DNA of 64,000 nucleotides from contig NW_017962918.1 in the NCBI RefSeq assembly GCF_001661345.1, forward strand, positions 620,001-684,000. The letters are read 5' to 3'. The notes under the pieces were generated by a model. It did no database searches. It was not told the origin of the DNA and saw only the letters and a program-made list of their open reading frames with translations. The DNA is from Ascoidea rubescens DSM 1968 (taxonomy: Eukaryota; Ascomycota; Saccharomycetes; Ascoideales; Ascoideaceae). The position numbers and the translations under genes are program-made. This document shows positions 19,479-29,992 of the stretch, in pieces (within the stretch, counting starts at the first letter, position 1; the number at the start of each line of letters is the position of its first letter).

Positions 19479-21773
19479 TCAATTGCCGGAAGAACTGACA
19501 TTTTTTGGACTCTCTTCTTGCAGCATTCCAATCCCATTCCGAGGTGCTTCTACTGTATCTTTCGAGATTGCTTCTTCTTCTTCTTCTTCTTCGCTTTCAC
19601 TGTCTTTGTTTTCCAATAGCGCAAATTCAGACTCAGTGGCTATCTCATATTTAAAGCCAAACAAACAGTAAAACATCCCCAAAACAGAAAAACCACCTAA
19701 TGAAATCAAAGACATGATTAAAACCACATTCATGCTAAACTCTCCAAAATCTTTATTTATATCAAGATTTTGGTTAGTGATAGTATAATTCTTGATATCT
19801 TCAACTCGGGAATTGTTCTCAAATTTGTTTTCAATTAATGGTGCGATATTTGCGTAACCAAATTTCTCAAGACTTTGCGCTTTATTTGAGTGAATTGATT
19901 CACCAAATAATTTCAATTGAATATTTTTTAAAAATACGTTATTATTTTCATTGTCATAATTAACAACTTCAACTATCCACTCTCCATGACCACTTTCATT
20001 CCAATGTGCAACTGACATAAATGACCAATTTCGAAATCCTTCATTAGATTTATCGTGTGGTCTTTGAACTCCTAACTCTGACTTGATGCCATTGGGCGAT
20101 ATTAAATTTATTTCAACTTTACCACGAATAGATGCGTCCAAATTAATAATTAAATTAACATGTTCTATCCTTTCAAAATTATTTAATCTCAATTCTTTTT
20201 CATCAACAAATAGTTTAAAGTTTTTTTTGACAATTGTATCTTTTTGACTTTGAAATCTACTTTTAATATTATCAATATCATCATTTTCGTTAATACCTTC
20301 ATTGATATCATATACTTGCAAATAATACCAGCTTTGAGGCTTGACATTCTTCCAATTTTTACTCAATTCAATTAATTTGTATGAATCAATTTTACCATAT
20401 CCATAAACATGAGAATATCTTTTATTGTAAATAAAACTTTTTTTCCAGCTCTTGTCTTTGATATCAACTTCGACTGATGATAATATTGTCAAATACTGAA
20501 CATCTCTCCATGTTAGCTGTGGTTTATAACTTAGCAACAACGCATAAACACCCGCTGCCAATGGTGCTGCTGCTGATGTTCCACTATGTTTATTGGTGCA
20601 TTTTCCATTAATATCTGTCGTATATATATTTTTTCCAAATCCTGATGAATACGTTGAGATTAGTACCGCAGAACATGCCTCAGAATAGCTGGAATGATAA
20701 TCTGTATAATCAATTGCGCCAACTGTTATTGAGTAAATGCTATTTGTATATCCATCATAGTTACAATTGTCTCCATTTTTTCCACCATTTCCACTGGCCC
20801 ATACATAAATAGCACCTTTATTATTTCTACCTTCAGTTACACCTTTAATCAATGCCTCTTTAACCAATTTATCTGGTCCTTCAAGTAATTGTCCATTATC
20901 ATTTGGTCCCCATGAACATGAGTAAATGTCGTTGATATCCAACCGATAAATTAACGCTACGGCTTCATCTTCGTTTGTAATTTCTCCAGATAAAATTCTT
21001 ATTCCAGAGACTTTTGAATCATAAGCAATTCCAACTCCACAAAAGCCATCATTTTTGCTAGCAGCGATTTCTCCTGCACATCTTGTACCATGATAATCAT
21101 TGTATAATTTTGGCAATGGTGAATCAGAATTCGAATTAAAGTCCCAGGATCCCTCTTTGCAATAGCTGTTTTTCAAATCAATTGAATTATAGTCGATTCC
21201 GTCATCGATTATAGCAGTAACTATCCCACTTCCTGTTATATTTTCATACCATAATCCTGTGACATTGAGATCTCTTTGGGGATAATATTTATTAAATAAA
21301 TGCCATTGGTTTGGGAACTCGGGATCATTAATACTGAAATCCTTTTTCAAATGATCAATTTTATTCAATGCCAGCAGCGATACTGATAAAGCATTTGGAA
21401 TGGGCAATCTTTTAAATAATTTTTTTTTTCTTATTGAATAAAAAGATTTTATTGTTTTATAGTCATTGGTGATTGAATCGTTGGCAATACTTCTTTTTCT
21501 CTTTGTTTTGCATTCTTGCAAAAAACCATCTTTTTCTTTACCAATAGAAAACACATAATGATCATCTAGACCTCTGACGGGATGTTCGTAAGTTATTCCT
21601 GATATTTTTGAAAGGAGGTCTTTTATGTTAGATTCCTGTATTTCCAATACAAAATAATTTCTTGAGTCATAGTTTTTTGCTGGGATCCTGTAATTTATTT
21701 CAGTGCCAGTTTTTCCATTGACCAAGCTGAATATAATAGCAAATAAAACAAACACACAGCTGTAGAATATCAT
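19479..21773 (-). CDS. KEX2: Kexin, Golgi subtilisin-like proprotein convertase
   Basis: ATG 21773 gives 764 residues. The signal peptide MIFYSCVFVLFAIIFSLVNG is followed by a propeptide with KR-type sites (TKRKR, KKLFKR) that would be cut autocatalytically before LPIPNA. The catalytic triad is in AIIDDGID (Asp near 190), DYHGTRCAGE (His near 228) and SGTSAAAPLAAG (Ser near 425). The P domain follows (WSFMSVAHWNESGHGEW). One transmembrane segment near 680-705 precedes an acidic cytosolic tail with a Glu run. Kex2 cuts after Lys-Arg or Arg-Arg in alpha-factor, killer toxins and other secretory precursors in the late Golgi. The frame is open 14 codons further upstream but lacks an ATG. In-frame CTG codons occur only in variable regions (19521 and 21372-21377). 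Confidence 0.97.
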   Translation of the reverse strand: MIFYSCVFVLFAIIFSLVNGKTGTEINYRIPAKNYDSRNYFVLEIQESNIKDLLSKISGITYEHPVRGLDDHYVFSIGKEKDGFLQECKTKRKRSIANDSITNDYKTIKSFYSIRKKKLFKRLPIPNALSVSLLALNKIDHLKKDFSINDPEFPNQWHLFNKYYPQRDLNVTGLWYENITGSGIVTAIIDDGIDYNSIDLKNSYCKEGSWDFNSNSDSPLPKLYNDYHGTRCAGEIAASKNDGFCGVGIAYDSKVSGIRILSGEITNEDEAVALIYRLDINDIYSCSWGPNDNGQLLEGPDKLVKEALIKGVTEGRNNKGAIYVWASGNGGKNGDNCNYDGYTNSIYSITVGAIDYTDYHSSYSEACSAVLISTYSSGFGKNIYTTDINGKCTNKHSGTSAAAPLAAGVYALLLSYKPQLTWRDVQYLTILSSVEVDIKDKSWKKSFIYNKRYSHVYGYGKIDSYKLIELSKNWKNVKPQSWYYLQVYDINEGINENDDIDNIKSRFQSQKDTIVKKNFKLFVDEKELRLNNFERIEHVNLIINLDASIRGKVEINLISPNGIKSELGVQRPHDKSNEGFRNWSFMSVAHWNESGHGEWIVEVVNYDNENNNVFLKNIQLKLFGESIHSNKAQSLEKFGYANIAPLIENKFENNSRVEDIKNYTITNQNLDINKDFGEFSMNVVLIMSLISLGGFSVLGMFYCLFGFKYEIATESEFALLENKDSESEEEEEEEAISKDTVEAPRNGIGMLQEESPKNVSSSGN

Positions 21774-22330
21774 CCTAGTATGCGTGGATTGTTGATAGCT
21801 GTCGATAAAAAACAAAGTAAAAACAAGATAAACGATTATTTTGTCTCATTTTATTCAACCCAGCCTAGACAGCTCTTGATCTCTTTAGTGATTATGAGAA
21901 GTAAGAAGCCAACAATCCTAATTGCAATACCACATCTAATAATACCATAAAGCTGATGTCAGATTAGGACCTCAAAGAAAACACACAACACGCAAAAGAC
22001 ATCGAGTAGAATTTGAGGCTGCTCCACCAAGCAGCTGTGGTTCCTCTAGCTGGAAAGGCAACAAAAGACACTGGAAAGGACCAGCAGCATCGACAGATTG
22101 AGCATCTCCAGAGACTAGTGCAGACATGGCTCTGGTGAGCTGCAAAGGATGATTGGGGTTAAGGTTTTTGAAGAGTATGGCTATTGTCTGTTGAGCGACA
22201 ACTCTGCATTGATCAGCAAACAAGGCAAGCTATTTGACAAGTTTATCTTTTCAGGATAGTCAGATTGAATCACCAGAAGCTGGATCTATCAGCAACAGCA
22301 GAAGAAGCACCAGCACATCACAATACGACC
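21774..22330. promoter_or_regulatory. Divergent promoter KEX2 / YIP3
   Basis: No gene seen. An 83-codon minus-strand frame at 21972-22223 starts from an ATG but has no recognisable features. The region shows moderate GC content compared with flanking intergenic DNA. Confidence 0.4.
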
Positions 22331-22932
22331 ATGAATCCTATGCAATCGCAGTTCACACCAGCTCAGTTCTCTTCCTTCAGTGGGAGATTCGACTTTGAGA
22401 GGATAAGAGTAAGTACACCATTCCCTTCTTGTCTTTTCTGTGCTTCAACTAACTCACCATCAACCAACAGAGCGACACCAACCAAATACAATCCAAGTTC
22501 TCCAACTTGAGATCGTTCCAACAATTCTTTAACCTTCAAAGCTTGTCCAAACCCACGTCTTTAGCCAATGTTAAGCAAAGATTGTATCACAACTTCATGT
22601 TTTTTTTCTCAAACTACTTGCTAATATTTACAATTTTTTCTTTCTATGCTTTGATCAAAAATCTTTTACTACTATTTGGACTAGTGTTCATGATAGTCAG
22701 TCTCTACTTGATCAACTCAATTCGATCAAAAGAGATCAAAATTGGTTCGTCCATAAAATTGAGTCAAACCCAGTTATATGTGTTTGTTTTCATTATATCT
22801 ATCCCAATTTTGCTCTATTCAAGTGCATTCTCAGTGATATTTTGGCTCTTTAGTGTTAGTGGAAGCATAATCTTCACACACGCCATCATGTTTGAGAAGC
22901 CCATGGAGTTGTATGGCAGTGATGTTGTTTAG
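22331..22932 (+). CDS. YIP3: PRA1/YIP3 family Rab-associated membrane protein, one intron
   Basis: Exons are 22331-22408 and 22471-22932, giving 179 residues (S. cerevisiae Yip3 has 176 and also an intron). The joined sequence at the splice (FERIR then SDTNQIQSKF) is continuous with the PRA1 domain: LRSFQQFFNLQSLSKP, then two pairs of hydrophobic segments (residues about 70-110 and 130-165) split by a short polar loop. The family binds prenylated Rab GTPases on ER and Golgi membranes in COPII vesicle traffic. ATG 22331 is the only start that precedes the exon and gives the expected N-terminal length. Confidence 0.9.
22409..22470 (+). other. YIP3: YIP3 intron (62 nt)
   Basis: The donor GTAAGT begins at 22409, a branch site CAACTAAC lies at 22446-22453 and the acceptor CAACAG ends at 22470. 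Removal joins phase 0 codons and yields a continuous PRA1-family protein. Confidence 0.9.
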
Positions 22933-23663
22933 TTTTGGAAAAACAATTTAATTAGAGCCAGAGTTAATAAATGAATATATCTTACTGCTGTTTCTGTAGA
23001 GATTCCACCAAGCTACTACAATCGACGAAAATACACAATCAATAAAAAATATACAATCGAGCAGAAGTTGAAATATGGTATATTAATGACAAATTGATAA
23101 TACATAACCAAATGCAACACTTGAAAAGTGAATAAATATATAAAATAAAATGAGTGTTAGTTATTAAACTTAAAAGAGAAAATCATATTGAGTAGAAATA
23201 GTGAAATCTGTCCAATCTATATCAGAAGTTAAAATTATAAGTAAAGAATCAAAAGAAAAAACAACATAAAAAAGATTCAAAACCAACTCTTATCATTAAA
23301 TATGCAAAAAACATTATGGTATAAAATAGGAGTGTATAATATGTAATATATGATGTGTCAAATATAAAATATAAAATATAAAATATAAAATATAAAGTAG
23401 TATATAGTATAAAGGAAACAGGAGGGGAAGGAAAGTAGTAATGTTTTATAATATAAAAAGCTATTAATTAATGATTAGTTAGTCAGGGATATCGATTGAA
23501 AATGATAAACATCAACAAAGCCTAACAATTAAAAAAAACAAAATCAAAAAATTAAAAACAAAACCAAAAATAAAGGTAATGACAAAAACATTTTCAAAAT
23601 AGAAGTAAATTTCCTTTTTAAAATAAATAGAGATATAATTAAGATTATAATTAAAATAAAAAA
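22933..23663. other. Convergent 3' region YIP3 / STE23-type gene 2
   Basis: Extremely AT-rich. It contains a 7-bp tandem repeat AAAATAT (about 23360-23396, roughly five units). No gene is seen; it probably holds both 3' UTRs. Confidence 0.6.
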
Positions 23664-26600
23664 CTAAGGGATTTTTTTTAAAGGACTCACTGGAGATGAT
23701 GTCTTACTCATCAAAAACTCTGATTGAGCTGCAAATTTGGATTTAATTTCTTTGCATTTGGTAATTAGATTTTGATCAATTTGATCTTTATTTTGATTAT
23801 GAGTTCTGATGATCTCTTCATTAGTGGTTTTCAAATAAATAATCAACCTAGTTGAAGTATTTTCATCAAGAAAATATTTTTTAAAAAAATTAACCAAATC
23901 CTCTTTATTAATTTCGTCAACTAGTTTGAACTTTTTCTCAATAAGATTGAAATTGTAGAATTTGGTATAGATCTTATTCAAGTAATATGAAAATTCATCC
24001 CGCATATTTTTAAACAAAAGAATATTTCTATATTCAGTCTTTAGTGATTGAACTTTTAATTTGAATTGTTCATCAGTCAAGTTTAAGATAATTTCCTTTA
24101 ATTTCTCAGTTAAAAATGAATTGATTCTTGTCTCAAGATAACTTGATTCTTTATCTGATTGAATAATAAATCTATACCCAACATAATTTCTAATACGGCG
24201 GATTAATGAAAAGACAACATAGCCCAATTGCTCTTTTGTTCGCAATTGATCAAACGTAGGCTCTGGAAAAATTTCATGTAATAATTCAATTAAAACAAGT
24301 TTCTTTCTTGGTGAAAAATCATCATCAAGAGAATAATCATAATCAGTAGGATTTTGAAGATCGTGAACCATATCACAAGCATCGCCAATTTGAAAATTGT
24401 ACTCAATGCATGAATTCACATCAGATTTATCAATCAAGTCAATATTGTATCTATAGTGGGAACCCTCAGGCAATAAATAATTTCTTGGATAATTTAATTG
24501 ATTAGGAATAAAAGTTTTCCAATTGATTTTATTGAAAAACTGTTTATTAATTGTATTTTCAACGGTCTTAACGTTATCAATGGTGAAATTACCATGAATG
24601 TAAACTTCCAAGTAACATTGAGTGAATAAACCTGAAAGAAAATTTTGGAATTTATCAAAGGTCAAATAATTTTTTTGTTTAATTTTGTCATTACTATCAA
24701 AGTTGACATTATTACCGCCTTTAATATCTCCATTGGTAATAGCACTTTCTTTAGAATTTTCATTGTTTTCAAAAAAAATTAATTTTTCATTGATGGTCCA
24801 ATCATTTTCACAAAGTAAATTTGATGAGTAATTGCCAATTTGATAATATGGAGAATTCAACTGTGAATTTTTCAATTCCTTAATAATATCATCTTTAATA
24901 AACTCAAAATTTGATTGGTTATTGACTGAGGAGTCATTTTGAAAACCAATTAGATTTTCAAATAAAATTTCTAATAATCTATCAAATCTGTCATTAAAGC
25001 CAGAAATTTGCAAGAGCAACCCGTTTGATAGAACATTCAATTCAATGTTGATGCTGATTAATTCTCCAAAATAAGAGATATCATTTAATTCGAACTTTAA
25101 TAATTTTTTCAAAAACTGGGAATAAATCTGATTTACTGGAGAATCATTTAAATGAGGGATTTGAAAATTAATTGAAATAAAACCCTTTGGTTGATTAAAA
25201 AGCTTATCATCTTTAAACCAAATTCTTATATAGTCATTATTTTTATATAAAATCGGATCTTCTAATTTTGAGCTATTTAATTTATCAGTAGTCGAAGTGG
25301 TTTCAACTGATAAAAGAGGAGAAGTGTCCAAGTTACCATTGGTAATAGATATGTTATTAGCGTCGTTAATATTATTGTGACATGAGAGGTCATTATTAAC
25401 GTAATTCTCATCGCTGTCAGTATTTGCAGGAGGGGATGAGGAAGGAAGAGAAGAATCATTATTATTATTATTGTTGTCAGAAATTAAATTAAAATGAGCA
25501 GGAATTAGGGGATTTTCAATAGGTAAATGGAAATTTTCATTCAATTGACAATTATGTAAATCATTTAAGAGAGTTGGGTTAATATCATGAATGGAATAGT
25601 TTGATTTGTAATAGGGTTCAACTAAGGGAACATCAATTTTTTTGTCAAATTGATAATTTGATAGAAAAATCAATATATTATCTGGAACTAAATAGTCATT
25701 TAAAATTTTTGAAATCAATTCAAAATTATAGGTTTTAACAAATGGAAAGTGGTAGTTTAATAAATTTTTTGAATCAAAATATTTTAAAGATTGTAAAGAA
25801 GTGGCTAGACTTGAGACGGTTTTAAAATTTGAGTTTAATTTTTCTTTAAATTTAAAATTGAATTGAGAAATTTGGGACAATTCATCAAATTTTTCAAAAA
25901 TTTGATCGTTGGATAAAGATTTTAAATATTTCAAGTATTGGAAGATATATAGAATAAGTTTTTGATAATTTTCAAAACCTGAATCAGTTAAGGAAATGTT
26001 GATTAAAAAGAGTAAGTTATTATTTGAAATGAAATCTGTTGAGGTAGTTAGAGCTAGGATGTATTTTTTAATAAATTTCAAGTAATAGAATAAGGAGCCT
26101 TTCGTTTCATGACCAATTAAATTTGAGATGAGCAAAATTGGATTATATTTATAGAAATCATGATAAGATATAGGCAAATGAAATTTTAATTGCAAAGATT
26201 TATTTTTCAAGACAGGTTTAAATTTGATTAATTTCAAGTGGTTTAGATCCGATTTGATTGATATGCTGTTGTAAAAGAAAATTGTTGGGTCTTTGGTTAA
26301 ATTTTTATTTTGAATTTGGTTAAAAAAGTTGACTATTTTATATTTCAAAATTTTATCATCATTTGCATCATGTTCAGCGTCATTTAAACTCTTATTAAAG
26401 TTTAGATTCGATAAGATGGTCAACTTCATTATGTCACTTGAATAGTGGGAGTCATACCATTTGATTAGTTCATTTCTGATGTTAATATTTTTTGATTCTG
26501 GATGATGTTTAAGGGTGTCTAGATTACCGGTGGAAAACTGGCAAAAAGGATGAGATGGATTGATGATTTTCTTGTAGACCTGGTAGTATCTCCAGTTATC

Positions 26601-27068
26601 GTCGTTTAAGTTCTTGTTGTTTTCATTGTTGATGGCGATGATTTCTCTGTCTTGGCAGCTCTGGAGAAAAAGAGGATCTATGAAAAACCTGCTGAATCTC
26701 AATAGGGCCTCGATGAGATGGTTCGAGTCAATCTCGAAATAGTAGTTGGTGTGGTAGTTTGCCGTAAAGGCGTTGGAAAAGCCGGAGTGGTTGGAAAGGA
26801 ACTTCTGGTAGTCGTTTTCATCTGGATAGTTTGCTGTTCCCATAAACAACAAGTGCTCACAGAAATGGGCTAGGCCATTGAGATCCGGAGGATCGTTGAA
26901 AGAACCGACATTGACATCCAACGAGGCAGCGCTTTTGTAGGACAGAGGATCGTGAATAAACAAAACCTGGAGCTTGTTGGAGAGCTCAATCAAATCGTAG
27001 GATCTGTCGTCGTTCAAGGGGGTTTCAAAGGCTGTGGATATCGTCTTGAAGGCAGGATCAGAAGACAT
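23664..27068 (-). CDS. Insulysin-type zinc metalloprotease, STE23 family (copy 2)
   Basis: A protein of 1,134 residues from ATG 27068. It has the same architecture as the gene at 7332-10604: HFCEHLLFMG near residue 68, ENNKNLNDD carrying the third zinc ligand, LDVNVGSFNDPPDL before the zinc motif, and RTKEQLGYVVF in the C-terminal half. All visible active-site residues are intact, so both paralogues should be active. It starts without a presequence, unlike copy 1. A low-complexity insert (Asn, Ser, Asp; about residues 530-605) makes it longer. It could be a second Ste23 or the functional counterpart of Axl1, the bud-site and a-factor protease; sequence alone cannot say which. Confidence 0.93.
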   Translation of the reverse strand: MSSDPAFKTISTAFETPLNDDRSYDLIELSNKLQVLFIHDPLSYKSAASLDVNVGSFNDPPDLNGLAHFCEHLLFMGTANYPDENDYQKFLSNHSGFSNAFTANYHTNYYFEIDSNHLIEALLRFSRFFIDPLFLQSCQDREIIAINNENNKNLNDDNWRYYQVYKKIINPSHPFCQFSTGNLDTLKHHPESKNINIRNELIKWYDSHYSSDIMKLTILSNLNFNKSLNDAEHDANDDKILKYKIVNFFNQIQNKNLTKDPTIFFYNSISIKSDLNHLKLIKFKPVLKNKSLQLKFHLPISYHDFYKYNPILLISNLIGHETKGSLFYYLKFIKKYILALTTSTDFISNNNLLFLINISLTDSGFENYQKLILYIFQYLKYLKSLSNDQIFEKFDELSQISQFNFKFKEKLNSNFKTVSSLATSLQSLKYFDSKNLLNYHFPFVKTYNFELISKILNDYLVPDNILIFLSNYQFDKKIDVPLVEPYYKSNYSIHDINPTLLNDLHNCQLNENFHLPIENPLIPAHFNLISDNNNNNNDSSLPSSSPPANTDSDENYVNNDLSCHNNINDANNISITNGNLDTSPLLSVETTSTTDKLNSSKLEDPILYKNNDYIRIWFKDDKLFNQPKGFISINFQIPHLNDSPVNQIYSQFLKKLLKFELNDISYFGELISINIELNVLSNGLLLQISGFNDRFDRLLEILFENLIGFQNDSSVNNQSNFEFIKDDIIKELKNSQLNSPYYQIGNYSSNLLCENDWTINEKLIFFENNENSKESAITNGDIKGGNNVNFDSNDKIKQKNYLTFDKFQNFLSGLFTQCYLEVYIHGNFTIDNVKTVENTINKQFFNKINWKTFIPNQLNYPRNYLLPEGSHYRYNIDLIDKSDVNSCIEYNFQIGDACDMVHDLQNPTDYDYSLDDDFSPRKKLVLIELLHEIFPEPTFDQLRTKEQLGYVVFSLIRRIRNYVGYRFIIQSDKESSYLETRINSFLTEKLKEIILNLTDEQFKLKVQSLKTEYRNILLFKNMRDEFSYYLNKIYTKFYNFNLIEKKFKLVDEINKEDLVNFFKKYFLDENTSTRLIIYLKTTNEEIIRTHNQNKDQIDQNLITKCKEIKSKFAAQSEFLMSKTSSPVSPLKKIP

Positions 27069-27539
27069 AGTATAGCAAGCAGTGGATGGTGGTTCTGGCG
27101 TTTAAGCGTCCTCAGAAGATGGTTGCAAGCAGAAGAGAAAGTTTGGAAAAAGAGGAAACATTAAAGTTTTTATACTGAAAAATGTGAATCATCGGTGAAA
27201 TTTGGTGGCGATTAAACGCTGAGCTTAGCGCTGGAACTTAGCACTGGGTGGGTTAACCCTGTGGCGCGTGACCTGTGCGCTCACGGTGCGCGAGGTTGGT
27301 GCTATTTTTAATCTCTTTTCCGGCTCCCTGTGCGGTTCGCGCAAACGTTACCCTGCTCGGCGCTTAAGAAGATCACCTTTCGTGAGCGCGGTGAGATAAA
27401 TATCCTTTCTTTTTCTTTTTTTTTCTGCTTTCATTCCTTCCAACTCTTTCTGATTCTAACCACTGTTCTTCAATTCCAGGAACAACGACTTTGCAATCTA
27501 TCTTTGGCTCACAGCTTATAATCCCATCCTCTACACATA
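27069..27539. promoter_or_regulatory. GC-rich divergent promoter STE23-type gene 2 / YRA1
   Basis: The stretch 27220-27400 is distinctly GC-rich (GGCGCGTGACC, GTGCGCGAGG, TCGCGCAAACG) in an AT-rich genome. It sits between two divergent starts, and a long pyrimidine run (27405-27450) precedes YRA1. A repeated CTTAGC(A/G)CTGG word occurs at 27226-27248. Confidence 0.5.
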
Positions 27540-29124
27540 ATGGCTAGCGCAATGGACAGATCTCTTGACGATATCATCGCTTCTAAACCAAGAAAGTCTT
27601 TCAACAGAAAGTTTGTTCCCAAAAAGAGCTCTGGAAGCAGAATCACCAAAGCAAACCATGCTTCCTCTTCCAAATTGAAGACTTCCTTCAATACTTCAAA
27701 GAAAGTGGCCCCGGTCAGTCTTCAAAGCAGTTTATCCACTCTAGACGCCTCCTACGCTACAAAATGTGTTGTATATGGATTAGTATGTTCAATTTTCACT
27801 TTTCATTCTCTAGGTGCTTGTTGTTTTTCATTTCAATCAACGGATTACTAACTATTTTTTATCTTTTCTTGTATCAATAGCCCAAAGATATCAAACAAGA
27901 CTCAATTAAGGTACGTTAAATTATGTTTTTTTCACTTTGTTTTCTAAAGTGTCTTTTTCTGTATTATCTATTTTTTTAGAACTACGATTTATTTTGAAAT
28001 TTTGTTGGTTATCAATTAAAAGTCTAGGGAATTGATTATTAGTTAATCAATTTGCCTGTTAATTGTTAGAATATTGAGGATTCTCCTTATATATGCTTAA
28101 AGAGACCTGTAATCTTGATTCAAGTTACTCAAAGAAAAAATAACGAAATTTAAAGAAAAAAAAATGCTACCTCTTTTAAAAATCCTTTCATGCTTTTTTT
28201 TGTTCTTTTAAATGTTCATATTTTGTTCTTTCACTTGAATATTAATTCTCTCTTACAACTTATATTTATGGTTATTTTTTTTTTATTATTTTTTTTTTTC
28301 GGTTTATTTTTTTGTGTCTTTTTTGCTTTGGTTTACTTAATTGCCAATGTTTTAAGTAAATCTCAGCGAATTTCTCAAAAAAAACCAATAAAAAAAAAGT
28401 ATCTTAACAGAATTTTTATTTTTTTAAAATTCTTTATAGACTGACTGATTTAGCCATTGAAATTTTTATAAAAAAGTTCAATGATTTTTGATAGATGAGA
28501 AAAGAAAAGCAAAAACAATTATAAACAATTACAAACACTTTTAAACAACTTTAAGTAACAAAATCTTAATGTATTGTTTATAATTTCTTTTCATATATTG
28601 ATTTCTGTTTGTTTTATATCCTTGAACATGTTTGCTAATACGTTTCTTTTTTCTTAATTTTTTTTCCCTTTAATCTCAATTTATTATAGGAATTCTTTCA
28701 ATCTCAAATCGGTGCTGTTCAAACTGTTGCTCTAAGCTACAATGAAAAGGGTCAATCAAAAGGTATTGCAACCATTATTTTCAAAAACTCTTCCTCCGCT
28801 CAAAAAGCTGTTGAAAAATACAATGGTGCTCCCTTAGATAATGGTGCTTCCAAATTAAAAATAGAATTGATTTTAGATCCTTCAAAGAAACCTTTATCTG
28901 CTAGAATTCAACCAAATGCTCCTACTAAACCTGCCTCAAATATCACCAAGAAAAATCTCCCATTAAAAAGTAAAAATTCAAATTCAAACTATAATGGGAA
29001 CAACAACAATAATAATAATAACAATAAATTAAAATCAAAAGGTAAACCAAGAACTAAAAAACCAAAGAAAACTCTTGAAGATTTAGATCAAGAAATGACT
29101 GATTATTTCTCCACAAAAGATTAA
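27540..29124 (+). CDS. YRA1: REF/Aly RNA-export adaptor, two introns
   Basis: Exons are 27540-27782, 27881-27910 and 28690-29124, giving 235 residues. The N-terminal box (MASAMDRSLDDIIASKP) and C-terminal box (TLEDLDQEMTDYF) are the two conserved REF peptides that bind Sub2 and Mex67. The middle is an RRM spanning all three exons (CVVYGL, PKDIKQDSIK, EFFQSQIGAVQTVALSYNEKG). Yra1 hands mRNA from the TREX complex to Mex67-Mtr2. Linker regions are Lys/Asn-rich rather than the RGG type. The second intron lies at the same place, just before EFF, as the single long intron of S. cerevisiae YRA1, whose inefficient splicing is known to autoregulate the gene. Confidence 0.95.
27783..27880 (+). other. 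YRA1: YRA1 intron 1 (98 nt)
   Basis: Canonical donor GTATGT at 27783, perfect TACTAAC at 27846-27852 and acceptor CAATAG at 27880. It falls in phase 0 between GL and PK of the RRM. Confidence 0.93.
27911..28689 (+). other. YRA1: YRA1 intron 2 (779 nt), conserved long intron
   Basis: The donor is GTACGT at 27911 and the acceptor TTATAG ends at 28689. No perfect TACTAAC is seen near the acceptor; TGCTAAT around 28631 is the best candidate branch site. The position matches the S. cerevisiae YRA1 intron. A weak donor and branch site would suit an inefficiently spliced, regulatory intron. Open frames inside (such as 28190-28444) are low-complexity. Confidence 0.9.
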
Positions 29125-29992
29125 ATAGTCAAAATAAAAATCTTTACTGATCAATGAAATTGATTAATTATTTGTTTTTTCTTTCATTAGAAAATCGCAG
29201 ATAATTAATGTTAATATACTTTTGATAATATTGTTGTTATATTATTACTTTTACTGTTTTTCATTTTGTTTTTTCTCTGATTTTAAATTCTATCTTTTGT
29301 TTCCCTTTTTTATTCTTTTTTTTATTTTATTCACTTTTGTTGTATTTAATTAAAATGGAAAGATTCAATTATAACTCATCTCAACTATTTCAAATATTGA
29401 AGAAAATCACATCGATCTTTTCACAATCAAAAAAAAGGGTTAATCTTCTATTAATATATCAAAAGTTTTTTTATGTGTATAATGAATAATATATCATTTT
29501 TCCTTCGAATTATATTACTTTATATCTCCGTTTTTTTGTTTTTTTTAACTTTACTAAAAATATATTATATTAATTAAAAGTCATATTTATAAATTCAAAA
29601 ATAAAATAACGATAAACTATAAAATCATAAAAAAAATTGAATATATATCTTATTAAGGGCTTAGTTGGTTATAAATGTATGTCTAATGGAGAAAAAAAAG
29701 TAAGGAAATAACAATAATAATAGTAAATTTGAATTAAAGTCGGAGATCAAATACAATTAGCCAAAATGGTTTAAAAAATAGTTGAATTTTTTTAAAAAAA
29801 AATTCCTAAAAAATTAAAATGCAAAAAAGAAAGAAACTTAACGAATTGGTAAGAATAATTGGTAAATTAAAAATAATCGATTTGAATTTTGAACCTTCTA
29901 GTATGATAGATACTGATCATAAAGCATTTTGCCAAATGAAAAAAGTTGAAAACCAACAAAAAGGAAAACAAAACTGATCAAGTTCAATTAAA
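29125..29992. other. Convergent 3' region YRA1 / ATG32
   Basis: Very AT-rich, with poly-T and poly-A runs. No gene or structured RNA recognised. Confidence 0.6.

Noticed and set aside
23360-23396. AAAATAT repeat as a possible origin or centromere element
   Set aside because: A simple AT repeat in a 3' region; no conserved CDE-like or origin consensus could be identified by eye.
19479-27068. KEX2 and the STE23-type genes as a pheromone-processing gene cluster
   Set aside because: The genes are separated by unrelated genes and have separate promoters. Yeasts do not cluster these functions, so co-location is probably chance.
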